Of a stretch of DNA of 64,000 bases, positions 37,882-45,996 are shown in pieces. The stretch comes from Pararhodobacter zhoushanensis (lineage in GTDB: Bacteria > Pseudomonadota > Alphaproteobacteria > Rhodobacterales > Rhodobacteraceae): NCBI RefSeq assembly GCF_003990445.1, contig NZ_REEZ01000009.1, positions 101,861-165,860 of the forward strand, written 5' to 3'. The notes below the pieces were generated by a model. It ran no database searches. It was not told the origin of the DNA and saw nothing but the letters and a program-made list of their open reading frames with translations. Every line of letters begins with the position of its first letter. Position 1 is the first letter of the stretch. A program made the position numbers and the translations under genes.

Positions 37882-38340
37882 TCAGTCGCGCAGCAGGTCT
37901 TTCAGCCGCGCTTCTTCCTCGGCGCTGAGCACTTCTGTCGCCGGTTTGCGCCGCCGGATCGCGACAAAGGCGATGCCGAGCCCGGCCAGCAACAGCACCG
38001 GCCCCGAGATCCACAGGATCAGATTCGTCCCGCTGGCGCGCGGGTTCAGCAGGATATACTCGCCAAACCGGTCGACCATGTATTGGATGGCCTCTGGGTT
38101 GGTATCGCCCGCCACCAGCCGCTCGCGCACCATCAGCCGGACGTCGCGGGCGATGTCGGCGGTGGAATCGTCGACGCTCTCATTGCGACACACCACGCAG
38201 CGCAATTCCGAGGTGATCTCCCGCGCCCGCGCCTCAAGCGCCGGGTCCGAGAGAACTTCATCGGGCTGCACCGCCAGCGCCGGCCCCGCCATCAGCGGGG
38301 CAGCCAGTGAAAGCATCACGGACAGGACAAACGCGCGCAT
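37882..38340 (-). CDS. ccmH: Cytochrome c-type biogenesis protein CcmH
   Basis: CcmH keeps apocytochrome c haem-binding cysteines reduced in the System I maturation pathway. This 152-aa form has a signal peptide (MRAFVLSVMLSLAAPLMAG to about ALA), the redox pair C48/C51 in LRCVVCRN, and one transmembrane helix (LILWISGPVLLLAGLGIAFV) before an acidic cytoplasmic tail. It lacks the fused TPR (CcmI) part of E. coli CcmH. It follows ccmF by 5 bp. Confidence 0.92.
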   Translation of the reverse strand: MRAFVLSVMLSLAAPLMAGPALAVQPDEVLSDPALEARAREITSELRCVVCRNESVDDSTADIARDVRLMVRERLVAGDTNPEAIQYMVDRFGEYILLNPRASGTNLILWISGPVLLLAGLGIAFVAIRRRKPATEVLSAEEEARLKDLLRD

Positions 38341-38345
38341 CGCCG

Positions 38346-40319
38346 TTACTCCGCCGGTGCCGCAGCCAGCGGCGCCTTGCGCGCCCCTGCCGCGATGCGG
38401 AACCGGCGGTCCGACAGCGACACCAGCCCGCCCAGCCCCATGATGATCGCCCCGGCCCAGAGCCATAAGGCGAAGGGCTTCACATAGGTGCGCAGCGCCC
38501 AACCCCCGTTCTCCTGTGGATCCCCCAGCGCGATATACAGATCACGAGTCAGGGACACGTCGATCGCCGCCTCGGTCGTGGGCATGCCCGCTGCCGGATA
38601 GACGCGCTTTTCGGGGTCGAGCATTGTCACCAACCGCTCGCCGTCACGGACTTCGACATGACCGGTGGTCGAGATATAGTTCGGTCCCGCCACACGCTCG
38701 ACGCCGGTCAGCGTGATCGTATAGCCGCCATGCTCAAAGCTCTCGCCGACATGGGCCACGCGGATATCCTCGCTCGACCAGCCCAGCACCGCAGAAACCG
38801 CGAAGATGGTGATCCCCAGCCCTGAATGCGAAATCGCCTTGCCCCAGTCGGCGCGCGGCAGGCGCAGCACGCGGCGCACGCGGTCGCCAAAGCCCTGCCG
38901 CCCGCTGCGCATCCACAGATCAACCAGCGAGCCGGTGACCAGCCAGACACCCAGCGTCAGGCCGATGGGCGCCAGAACGCTGCGCCCGGTTTGCAGCGTG
39001 AAGGCGAGCGCACCCAGCGCAATGGCCAGCACCGCAGGCCCGACCATGCTGCGCGCCGCCCGCGCCAGTTTGCCGCGTTTCCAAGGCAGAACCGCCCCGA
39101 TGGGCAGCGCAATGGCCAGCGCGACCATGAAGGGCGTGAAGGCCGCATCGAAGAACGGCGCACCGACCGAGAGCACGCGGTCGAAGGCCATCTCCGAGAT
39201 CAGCGGCCACATGGTGCCGACGAAAACGACGAAGGACGCCACAGCCAGCAGCACGTTGTTGAGCACCAGCGCGGATTCGCGGCTGACCAGCCCGAAGACG
39301 CCCTTGGCCTCGAGCGCCGAGCTGCGGATCGCGAAAAGCGTCAGCGAGCCGCCGACGAAGACGGCGAAGATCAGCAGGATGACGATCCCGCGCTCGGGGT
39401 CGCTGGCGAAAGCGTGGACCGAGGTGATCAGGCCCGAGCGGACGATGAACGTGCCCATGAGCGAGAAGCCGAAGCCGAGGATCGCCAGCAGCACCGTCCA
39501 GGCCTTGAGCGTCTCGCGCTTTTCAACCACGATGGCCGAATGCAGCAGCGCTGTGGCGAAAAGCCACGGCATGAAGCTGGCATTCTCGACCGGATCCCAG
39601 AACCAGAAACCGCCCCAGCCCAGCTCGTAATACGCCCACCACGATCCCAGCGCGATGCCGATGGTCAGGCAGATCCAGGCAGCCAGCGTCCAGGGGCGCA
39701 CCCAGCGGCCCCAGGCAGCGTCAACCTTGCCCTCGATCAGCGCGGCAACAGCGAAGGAAAACGCCATGCTCAGGCCGACGTAGCCGAGGTACAGAAACGG
39801 CGGGTGAAAGGCGAGGCCCGGGTCCTGCAGCAGCGGGTTCAGATCGTGGCCGTCAAAGGGCGGGAAGGGCGTGCGCAGGAAGGGGTTCGAGGTGAAGATC
39901 ATGAACGCCATGAAGGCCGCCCCGATCGAGCCCTGAACTGCCAGCACCCGCGCTTGCAGGGTCGCGGGAAGATTGCCGCCGAACCACGCAGCACAAGCGC
40001 CAAACAGCGCCAGAATCAGCACCCAGAGCAGCAGAGATCCCTCGTGATTGCCCCAAACGCCCGAGATCTTGTAGATCAGGGGTTTAAGCGTGTGCGAGTT
40101 GTCGACCACCAGCACAACCGAGAAATCCGAGGTCACGAAGGCATAGGTCAGCGCGCCGAAACTGAGCGCAATCAGCACGAATTGCGTGCTGGCGATGGGA
40201 CTGGCGGCAGCCATCCAATCGGCCCAGCCCCGCTGTGCGCCGACCAGCGGCACCACGGTTTGCAATAATGACAGGCCAAAGGCCAGGAGGAGGGCGAAGT
40301 GTCCGAGTTCTACGATCAT
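38346..40319 (-). CDS. ccmF: Haem lyase CcmF (cytochrome c biogenesis)
   Basis: CcmF attaches haem to apocytochrome c at the periplasmic face of the inner membrane. The 657-aa protein has about 14-15 transmembrane helices, the CcmF segment WGNHEGSLLLWVLILA and the tryptophan-rich haem-handling (WWD) motif ELGWGGFWFWDPVENAS. Length is normal. The start lies 72 bp from a run of twelve G residues (40391-40402). ccmE, often just upstream, is not present here. Confidence 0.96.
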   Translation of the reverse strand: MIVELGHFALLLAFGLSLLQTVVPLVGAQRGWADWMAAASPIASTQFVLIALSFGALTYAFVTSDFSVVLVVDNSHTLKPLIYKISGVWGNHEGSLLLWVLILALFGACAAWFGGNLPATLQARVLAVQGSIGAAFMAFMIFTSNPFLRTPFPPFDGHDLNPLLQDPGLAFHPPFLYLGYVGLSMAFSFAVAALIEGKVDAAWGRWVRPWTLAAWICLTIGIALGSWWAYYELGWGGFWFWDPVENASFMPWLFATALLHSAIVVEKRETLKAWTVLLAILGFGFSLMGTFIVRSGLITSVHAFASDPERGIVILLIFAVFVGGSLTLFAIRSSALEAKGVFGLVSRESALVLNNVLLAVASFVVFVGTMWPLISEMAFDRVLSVGAPFFDAAFTPFMVALAIALPIGAVLPWKRGKLARAARSMVGPAVLAIALGALAFTLQTGRSVLAPIGLTLGVWLVTGSLVDLWMRSGRQGFGDRVRRVLRLPRADWGKAISHSGLGITIFAVSAVLGWSSEDIRVAHVGESFEHGGYTITLTGVERVAGPNYISTTGHVEVRDGERLVTMLDPEKRVYPAAGMPTTEAAIDVSLTRDLYIALGDPQENGGWALRTYVKPFALWLWAGAIIMGLGGLVSLSDRRFRIAAGARKAPLAAAPAE

Positions 40320-40408
40320 GGCTCAGCTATAGCCTGCCCGGAAGGTCTCGCAAAGCACGAAGGCGTGCGGCACCTGCGACACCGGCGCGCGGGGGGGGGG
40401 GGCCGGGC

Positions 40409-40567
40409 AAGGGGGCCTTCTGCCCCCTCTTTGCTGCGCAAATTCACCCCCGAGGATATTTGAAGCATAAAGTTGGGGCGGCGTTGACGATCCGTTAACC
40501 TTGCGCATCATCTTGTCGCAAATACTCCGGGGGGAGTCGCCCTGGCGACGGGGGGCTGGCCCCCCTG
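40409..40567. repeat. Intergenic palindromic repeat (copy D, diverged two-sided element)
   Basis: Left half: GGGGGCCTTCTGCCCCC and TTTGCTGCGCAAA, then TTCACCCCCGAGGATATTT. The middle has CCGTTAACC. The right half, AAATACTCCGGGGGGA with GTCGCCCTGGCGAC and GGGGGGCTGGCCCCCC, is a diverged version of the other copies. It lies between ccmF and the aminotransferase gene, both on the minus strand. Confidence 0.8.
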
Positions 40568-40574
40568 CCCGGTC

Positions 40575-41492
40575 TCAGGCCGGGTACACCGCCGCCTCGT
40601 ACAGCGCGCGGATGCGGTCGGCCATGGCACCCGGCGCGCCCGTACCAATCACCCGGCCATCAATCCGCGTGACCGGCGTGACGCCACCCAGCGTGCCGGT
40701 GACAAACGCCTCATCCGCCGCGTAAACCTGCGCCAGCGTGTAGTCGCATTCACGCACGGTAATCCCAGCGGCGCGCGCGGCGTCGATGACGGCTTGCTGG
40801 GTGATGCCCTTGAACGAGTAGCTGCCGGTCGAGGTCCACAGCTCCCCTTTGCGCACAATGAAGAAGTTGGTCGAGTTGCACGAGGCCACAAACCCGCGCG
40901 GGTCGAGCATCAGCGCCTCATCCGCGCCGGCGTTGATCGCCTGAATCAGCGCCTGGATCAGGTTCAGCCGGGAATGCGAATTGAGGTGAAGGTCGAAGAC
41001 ATCGGGCTGCGAGGTGCGGAAGGTCGAGGTGAAGAGCGTCAGGCCCTTTGATTTGCTCTCGGGCCGGGGCGTCTTGTATTCGGCGGTGATCACCACCGTG
41101 GGCCCCGACAGGATAAAGCGCGGGTCCTGATTGGCCGTCGCCTTGATCCCCCTCGTCACCATCAGCCGCAGATGCGCGCCGTCGGTCATGCCGTTCGCGG
41201 CCAGCACACCGTCAATGGCCGCGTTGATCCCCTCGCGCCCCTGCGGGATCTCCAGCGCAATCGCGCGCGCGCCCTCGAACAGCCGGTCGAGATGCGCCTC
41301 GCGTTGCAGGATACGGCCACGCACCAGTCGCAGCCCCTCCCATACGCCATCGCCAAAGCCGAAGCCCGCGTCGAACACGCTGACCACGGCCTGCGCCTTG
41401 GGCACAAGGTCACCGTTCACCCAGACGAGCACGGCATCATTGCGGGGATCGGGGACGTACCCTTGGGCGGCGGTGGTGGTTGTGTCGGTCAT
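40575..41492 (-). CDS. Class IV aminotransferase (D-amino acid/branched-chain aminotransferase-like)
   Basis: The 305-aa fold-type IV PLP enzyme shows VFDAGFGFGDGVWEGLR, LRLMVTRG, and the segment LHLNSHSRLNLIQALIQA with conserved SRLN; GFVASCNSTNFF supplies the E/S-x-N region and GITQQAVIDAA binds phosphate. Such proteins are D-alanine aminotransferases, branched-chain aminotransferases or aminodeoxychorismate lyases; sequence suggests the first. The ATG at 41492 is chosen; the frame is open 31 codons further. It stands between ccmF and phoB as a single gene. Confidence 0.82.
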   Translation of the reverse strand: MTDTTTTAAQGYVPDPRNDAVLVWVNGDLVPKAQAVVSVFDAGFGFGDGVWEGLRLVRGRILQREAHLDRLFEGARAIALEIPQGREGINAAIDGVLAANGMTDGAHLRLMVTRGIKATANQDPRFILSGPTVVITAEYKTPRPESKSKGLTLFTSTFRTSQPDVFDLHLNSHSRLNLIQALIQAINAGADEALMLDPRGFVASCNSTNFFIVRKGELWTSTGSYSFKGITQQAVIDAARAAGITVRECDYTLAQVYAADEAFVTGTLGGVTPVTRIDGRVIGTGAPGAMADRIRALYEAAVYPA

Positions 41493-41538
41493 GGCATTCC
41501 TCAAAGCTGCCCGATCCGAGCCGGGCAGCAGCGGAATG

Positions 41539-42231
41539 TCAATCCAGCGAATAGCCCGCGCCGCGCACCGTGCGGATCGGATCATCGCCGCCCTGCGCCA
41601 TCAGCGCCTTGCGCAGACGCCCGATATGCACGTCGACCGTGCGGGTATCGACATAGATGTCGCGCCCCCAGACGCGGTCGAGCAGCGCCTCGCGGGTCCA
41701 CACGCGCCCCGGTTTCTCCATCAGCGCCGACAGCAGGCGGAACTCGGTCGGCCCCAGATGCAGCTCGGCGCCCGAACGGTGGACGCGGTGTGCCTCGGGA
41801 TCCAGCGTCAGATCGCCGACGTCGAGCACCTGCCCCGCGCGTGCCGGGCGCACCCGGCGCAGGTTGGCGCGTACGCGGGCCAGCAGCTCGTTCACCGAAT
41901 AGGGCTTGGTGATATAATCATCCGCCCCCGTCTCCAGCCCGCGCACCCGGTCGCTTTCATCTGACCGGGCCGAGACCATGATGATCGCCGCATCCGCCCC
42001 GCCGCGCTGCGCCTTGAGCTGGCGGCAGACCTCGATTCCCGAGACGCGGGGCAGCATCCAGTCGAGCAGGATCACATCGGGTGCCTCCTCCGAGACGACC
42101 AGCAGGGCCTCCTCGCCATCCGAGGCTGTGGCAACGCGGAACCCTGCGGCTTCGAGGTTGTACGACAGAAGCGCGCGCTGTGCGGGTTCGTCATCGACGA
42201 CCAACACCAGCGGGGTATCGCTGCGGCTCAT
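41539..42231 (-). CDS. phoB: Phosphate regulon response regulator PhoB
   Basis: The 230-aa OmpR-family regulator has the receiver acidic pair in VVDDEP, phospho-acceptor D57 in ILLDWMLPRVSG and a conserved switch region, then a winged-helix DNA-binding domain with RRVRPAR linker and LGPTEFRLLSALMEKPGRV. ILLDWMLP is typical of PhoB. It follows phoU by 9 bp, so both probably share the PHO-box promoter at 42988-43009. Confidence 0.95.
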   Translation of the reverse strand: MSRSDTPLVLVVDDEPAQRALLSYNLEAAGFRVATASDGEEALLVVSEEAPDVILLDWMLPRVSGIEVCRQLKAQRGGADAAIIMVSARSDESDRVRGLETGADDYITKPYSVNELLARVRANLRRVRPARAGQVLDVGDLTLDPEAHRVHRSGAELHLGPTEFRLLSALMEKPGRVWTREALLDRVWGRDIYVDTRTVDVHIGRLRKALMAQGGDDPIRTVRGAGYSLD

Positions 42232-42240
42232 GGGATTTCC

Positions 42241-42957
42241 TTAGTCGGGCTGTACGTGAATGGTGGCGGTCGAATCGCCCTTGGGACGGTCGCCCGGACG
42301 CTCGCCGGTCGCCAGGAAGATCACCTGTTCGGCGGCCCCGGTCACCAGATCGCCCATGCGTTCCACGTTCTTGGCAATGAAGGTGTAATGCAGGCAGGCC
42401 GAGATGTTGCGCGGATCTTCCATCATATGGGTGATGAATTCCCGAAACAGCGCGTTGGTCATGTGATCGACTTCCACGTCACGGTGGATCACATCCTCGG
42501 CCAGCGCCACGTCGAGACGGGCAAAGGCGTCGAGCATGTCCTTGAGCATCTGCCCGACCTGACGCGCCTGACGCCGGATCGCCGAGCCTGCACCCTCGAT
42601 CCGGGGATCGGCGGACAGCACCGGCACGCGCTTGGCCATGTTCTTGGCATAATCGCCCAGCCGCTCGATGTCGGCGGCCATCTTCATCACCGCGATCACC
42701 GCGCGCAGATCGCCCGCCTGCGGCTGACGCAGCGCCAGCAGGCGCACCACCTGGCTGTCGATCTCTTCTTCCAGCTTGTCGATGGCGCGATCACCGGCGA
42801 CCACTTGCTGGGCCAGATCCTCGTCGCGCTCGTCCAGCGCACGGGCCGAGAGCGTGATCGCTTCCTCGACCCGTCCGCCCATGGCGAGCATCAGGTCGCG
42901 GATGCGTTCAAGGTCATCATCAAAGGCTGAGTCGATATGAAGGCGGGTCATGGGCAT
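42241..42957 (-). CDS. phoU: Phosphate transport system regulator PhoU
   Basis: PhoU links the phosphate importer Pst to PhoR and dampens the Pho response. The 238-aa all-helical protein has two PhoU repeats, each with an E/D-rich motif (for example GDYAKNMAKRV and ERMGDLVTGAAEQV). It lies between phoR and phoB. In many relatives the pstSCAB genes stand between phoR and phoU; here they are absent and 71 bp with a PHO box take their place. Confidence 0.95.
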   Translation of the reverse strand: MPMTRLHIDSAFDDDLERIRDLMLAMGGRVEEAITLSARALDERDEDLAQQVVAGDRAIDKLEEEIDSQVVRLLALRQPQAGDLRAVIAVMKMAADIERLGDYAKNMAKRVPVLSADPRIEGAGSAIRRQARQVGQMLKDMLDAFARLDVALAEDVIHRDVEVDHMTNALFREFITHMMEDPRNISACLHYTFIAKNVERMGDLVTGAAEQVIFLATGERPGDRPKGDSTATIHVQPD

Positions 42958-42987
42958 TCTCGGTTGTTTGCGCGAAGCCTAACGGCA

Positions 42988-43009
42988 TTCTGTGACGGTT
43001 CGGTGACAG
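42988..43009 (-). promoter_or_regulatory. PHO box upstream of phoU-phoB
   Basis: On the minus strand two 11-bp units, CTGTCACCGAA and CCGTCACAGAA, stand in tandem 31 bp before the phoU start. They fit the PhoB-binding pattern CTGTCAC-N4-CTGTCAC well. This suggests phoUB is autoregulated separately from phoR. Confidence 0.75.
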
Positions 43010-43028
43010 AGGTCCAGCGTGGCGGGCC

Positions 43029-44111
43029 TCAGCTGATCGGCAGCGAGACAACAAAGGTGCTGCCCTCGCCGCGGGTCGAGCGGATCGACAGGCGTCCGCG
43101 GTGGCGGTTGACGATATGCTTGCAGATGGCGAGGCCCAGACCGGTCCCCCCCATCGCGCGGCTGCGGTGACCGTCGACGCGGTAGAACCGCTCGGTCAGG
43201 CGCGGCAGGTGGATCGCGTCGATGCCATCGCCGAAATCGCGGATGCAGACCTTGAGCACCGGACCGGGCAGACCGGGCAGCGACTCGACCCGGTTCAGGC
43301 TGATCTCGATCCTGTCGCCCGAAGCGCCGTATTTCAACGCGTTCTCAATCAGGTTGTGGAACACCTGCACCAGCTGATCGCGGTCGCCGGGGATGGTCGG
43401 CGCGTCGGGAAGGTCCTGAAAATCGACGGAAAGCCCCGCATCCTCGACCTGCGGGCGCAGCGCCGCCAGCGTCGCGCGCAGCACCTCGGACAGCGAAACC
43501 TGCGTCCGGGGCCGCACCCGCTCTTCCGATTCGACGCGCGAGAGCGACAACAGATCGCTCACCAGCCGAGTCATCCGCTGCGCCTCGCGCTCCATGATGT
43601 CCAGAAACGTCTCGGTCGCCGCCAGATCGCCCTTGGCCGGGCCTTTCAGCGTCTCGATGAACCCGGCCAGCACAGTCAGCGGCGAGCGCATCTCATGGCT
43701 GACATTGGCCACGAAATCGCGGCGCTGCTGCTCGGCCTCTTCGACCTGACTGATGTCGCGCAGGGTGACCAGAATCGCTGGCAGGACCCCGGCGGCAATC
43801 AGCGGCGCAACGGTGACACGTAGCACCGTCTCGCCGGTGGGCGTGGTCTGGATCATCCGCGCCTCGATCGGCGCGGTGGGACGGTCGGCGGGCGGCTGTC
43901 CCGCCCCCATCTGCGCCCAGCCGCGCTCGAGCGCGGCAGCGGGCTCGGGCTGGCGGATGTAGCTGAGCGCCGAGGCCCCGACCAGCGGCGCCGCAAACAG
44001 CTCGCGCGCCGCCGGGTTGGCCATCAGGATGCGCCGGTCCGGCCCGACCAGCAGCGCGGGGTCGGGCATCGCGTCAAGCAGCGCGCTGCAAGGGGCAAGG
44101 TCTGCGGTCAT
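43029..44111 (-). CDS. phoR: Phosphate regulon sensor kinase PhoR, soluble form
   Basis: The 360-aa histidine kinase has a PAS-like domain (about 8-120), the phospho-acceptor H139 in FVANVSHEMRSPLTVLAGF, and a HATPase domain with NALKYG, DFGDGI and GTGLGLAICK. No transmembrane helix is visible, unlike E. coli PhoR, so it must sense through PhoU/Pst or small molecules. The ATG at 44111 is preferred, with further in-frame starts to 44201. A weak PHO-box-like site precedes it. Confidence 0.9.
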   Translation of the reverse strand: MTADLAPCSALLDAMPDPALLVGPDRRILMANPAARELFAAPLVGASALSYIRQPEPAAALERGWAQMGAGQPPADRPTAPIEARMIQTTPTGETVLRVTVAPLIAAGVLPAILVTLRDISQVEEAEQQRRDFVANVSHEMRSPLTVLAGFIETLKGPAKGDLAATETFLDIMEREAQRMTRLVSDLLSLSRVESEERVRPRTQVSLSEVLRATLAALRPQVEDAGLSVDFQDLPDAPTIPGDRDQLVQVFHNLIENALKYGASGDRIEISLNRVESLPGLPGPVLKVCIRDFGDGIDAIHLPRLTERFYRVDGHRSRAMGGTGLGLAICKHIVNRHRGRLSIRSTRGEGSTFVVSLPIS

Positions 44112-44184
44112 GGCGGTGCGCGTCGATCTGCTGTCAGGGCTGGGGATCATGGTCATCGGCGGGTGTTGCTGGGTTGTCGCAGCG

Positions 44185-44206
44185 GGTTGTAACAGAACCA
44201 TGACGC
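44185..44206 (-). promoter_or_regulatory. Weak PHO-box-like repeats upstream of phoR
   Basis: Minus-strand units GCGTCATGGTT and CTGTTACAACC have the 11-bp spacing of PhoB sites but match the consensus less well than the phoU site. They lie 74 bp before the chosen phoR start. Confidence 0.4.
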
Positions 44207-44222
44207 GCCGTCACACGAAGGC

Positions 44223-45122
44223 TCACAATCCGGGCAAATCCAGCACCAGCGCTGCATGGTCGCTGGCATGCGGCCGCGCCTCGCCGACATCCGCCAGTCG
44301 CGGCTGAGTACCGCCCGCGTCCCGGCTCATCCCGATGCGGATCGCCTGCGGGACGGCTCGCGGCCAGCGCGCGGCCAGGGCTGGCGAGGCGATCATCGCA
44401 TCCGGGCAGCCGCGCGCGCGCGGCGCTTGCCACCATGTCCAGCGCTCGGTCTCGGGCATCCTCTCGGTCAGGTCGACACCAAACGGCGCCAGCAGCGGCG
44501 CCACCGCCCGCTCAGGGTCGGTGCGCGGATCGTTCAGATCGCCCATCACCAGCCACAAGGCCGTGGCCGGGTCGTCAAACCGCTGCTCGATCAACCGCCG
44601 CACGCCCAGCGCCTCGGCCCGCCGCCGGGTCCACGCAGCGTCGAGATCCGCCACCGGCGCCTTGAAATGCACGCCGTACAGCGCCACGCCACCCAGCGCC
44701 ACGGCCAGACAATCGCGGCTGAACACCGGCAGATCCGCCCGCGTCCCCGCCTGGCCCTGCAAGACCAGATCGGCGGGCAACAACCGCGCATGGCTCTGCG
44801 CTGCAAAGGGCCGCCGCGCCAGCACCGCCAGATCGCGCCCGGCCCCGTCATTGCCGGGCAGACAGGCACGCCAGGGCCAGAGCGCAGCCCCCGCCCCGCG
44901 CAACAGATGATCGTGGAAATAGTCCAGCGAGGTGCGGTCGAACACCTCCTGCAACAGACAGAAATCCGCATCCGCCTGCGCCAATACCGCCGCCGTGAGG
45001 CGACGGTCGGCAAAGTCCAGCGGGTCTTGCGGAGCGCCCCCGTCGCGCGCCCCGTCCAGCCGTTCGGCCCCGCCGGGCGTGCGAAGGCGCAGGTTCTGCA
45101 CGTTGAAGCTCAGAACCCGCAT
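44223..45122 (-). CDS. Endonuclease/exonuclease/phosphatase (EEP) family protein
   Basis: The 299-aa protein has EEP metal-hydrolase motifs: LSFNVQNL near the start, FCLLQEVFDRTS with the metal-binding Glu, VMGDLNDPRTD, and the final SDHAALVLD with the catalytic His. The family includes DNases, sphingomyelinases and phosphodiesterases; no secretion signal is seen, and the substrate is unknown. It follows the HpaI-type aldolase by 6 bp. Confidence 0.85.
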   Translation of the reverse strand: MRVLSFNVQNLRLRTPGGAERLDGARDGGAPQDPLDFADRRLTAAVLAQADADFCLLQEVFDRTSLDYFHDHLLRGAGAALWPWRACLPGNDGAGRDLAVLARRPFAAQSHARLLPADLVLQGQAGTRADLPVFSRDCLAVALGGVALYGVHFKAPVADLDAAWTRRRAEALGVRRLIEQRFDDPATALWLVMGDLNDPRTDPERAVAPLLAPFGVDLTERMPETERWTWWQAPRARGCPDAMIASPALAARWPRAVPQAIRIGMSRDAGGTQPRLADVGEARPHASDHAALVLDLPGL

Positions 45123-45128
45123 GCGCGT

Positions 45129-45887
45129 TCAGCGGAACTTGGCCGCAAGGGTGCGCAACCCCTGCGCCAGCAGCACCACATCGATGCCCACAGCGGCAAA
45201 ATTCGCCCCCTGCGCCATCCAGTCGCGCACCTGTGCCTCATTGCCCGACAGGATGCCCGCCGCCTTCCCCGCCGCGCGGATACGGCCCAAGGCGTCCTTG
45301 ATCGCCGCCAGCACCTCGGGCGCATCCAGCTGCCCCGGAAAGCCCATATCCGCCGACAGATCCGCCGGACCAATGAACACCCCGTCCACGCCCTCGACCG
45401 CCAGAATAGCGTCCAGCGCCTCCAGCCCGGCGACCGTCTCGACCTGCACCAGCAGACAGGCCTCGGCATTCGCCTTCGTCGCATAGCCCGCGATGCCACC
45501 AAACCGCGAGGCCCGCGCCAGCGCCGCCCCCATGCCGCGAATCCCCTCGGGCGGATAGCGCATGGCCCGCGCCAGCTCCGCCGCCTGCGCGCCACTCTCC
45601 ACCATCGGGATCAGCAGCGTCTGCGCGCCGATATCCATCGCCTGCTTGATCAGCCAGGTCTCGCCCACCGGCAAACGCACCACAGGATGCGAGCCCGAAC
45701 GCCCCAGCGCCGCAATCTGCGCCGAGATCGACCGGATATCGTTGGGCGCATGCTCGCCGTCGATCAGCAACCAGTCGAACCCCGCCTCCCCGGCGATCTC
45801 TGCCGCATAGGCATCCGCCAGCCCGACCCAACAGCCGATCTGGGTCTCCCCCGCCGCCAATGCCGCTTTGAACTTGTTCGTCTCCAT
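45129..45887 (-). CDS. HpcH/HpaI family class II aldolase
   Basis: This 252-aa metal-dependent pyruvate aldolase has the segments FDWLLIDGEHAPND, LIPMVESGAQAAE, VQVETVAGLEALDAI and FIGPADLSADMG with the metal-binding Glu and Asp. Members cleave 4-hydroxy-2-oxoheptanedioate, 2-keto-3-deoxy-rhamnonate or glucarate. The start at 45887 follows AGGGA; the frame extends eight more codons. Substrate is not evident from the neighbours. Confidence 0.88.
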   Translation of the reverse strand: METNKFKAALAAGETQIGCWVGLADAYAAEIAGEAGFDWLLIDGEHAPNDIRSISAQIAALGRSGSHPVVRLPVGETWLIKQAMDIGAQTLLIPMVESGAQAAELARAMRYPPEGIRGMGAALARASRFGGIAGYATKANAEACLLVQVETVAGLEALDAILAVEGVDGVFIGPADLSADMGFPGQLDAPEVLAAIKDALGRIRAAGKAAGILSGNEAQVRDWMAQGANFAAVGIDVVLLAQGLRTLAAKFR

Positions 45888-45910
45888 CCCGCGTCCCTTT
45901 TTTCTGTCCA

Positions 45911-45986
45911 AAAATATCCCGGGGGTAGGCCGTCAGGCCGTAGGGGGCAGCGCCCCCTGCGCGGCGCGAGGGGGCTCGATGCCCCC
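45911..45986. repeat. Intergenic palindromic repeat (copy E, right half only)
   Basis: AAAATATCCCGGGGG, the hairpin TAGGCCGTCAGGCCGTA, then GGGGGCAGCGCCCCC and a last hairpin GGGGGCTCGATGCCCCC. It matches the right arms of the copies at 19.2 and 36.9 kb. It lies between the PLP decarboxylase and the aldolase gene, which point the same way. Confidence 0.75.
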
Positions 45987-45996
45987 GAGCGCCGCC

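Noticed and set aside
38826-40268. 480-codon open frame on the plus strand
   Set aside because: Antisense to ccmF, whose membrane topology and WWD motif identify the real frame.
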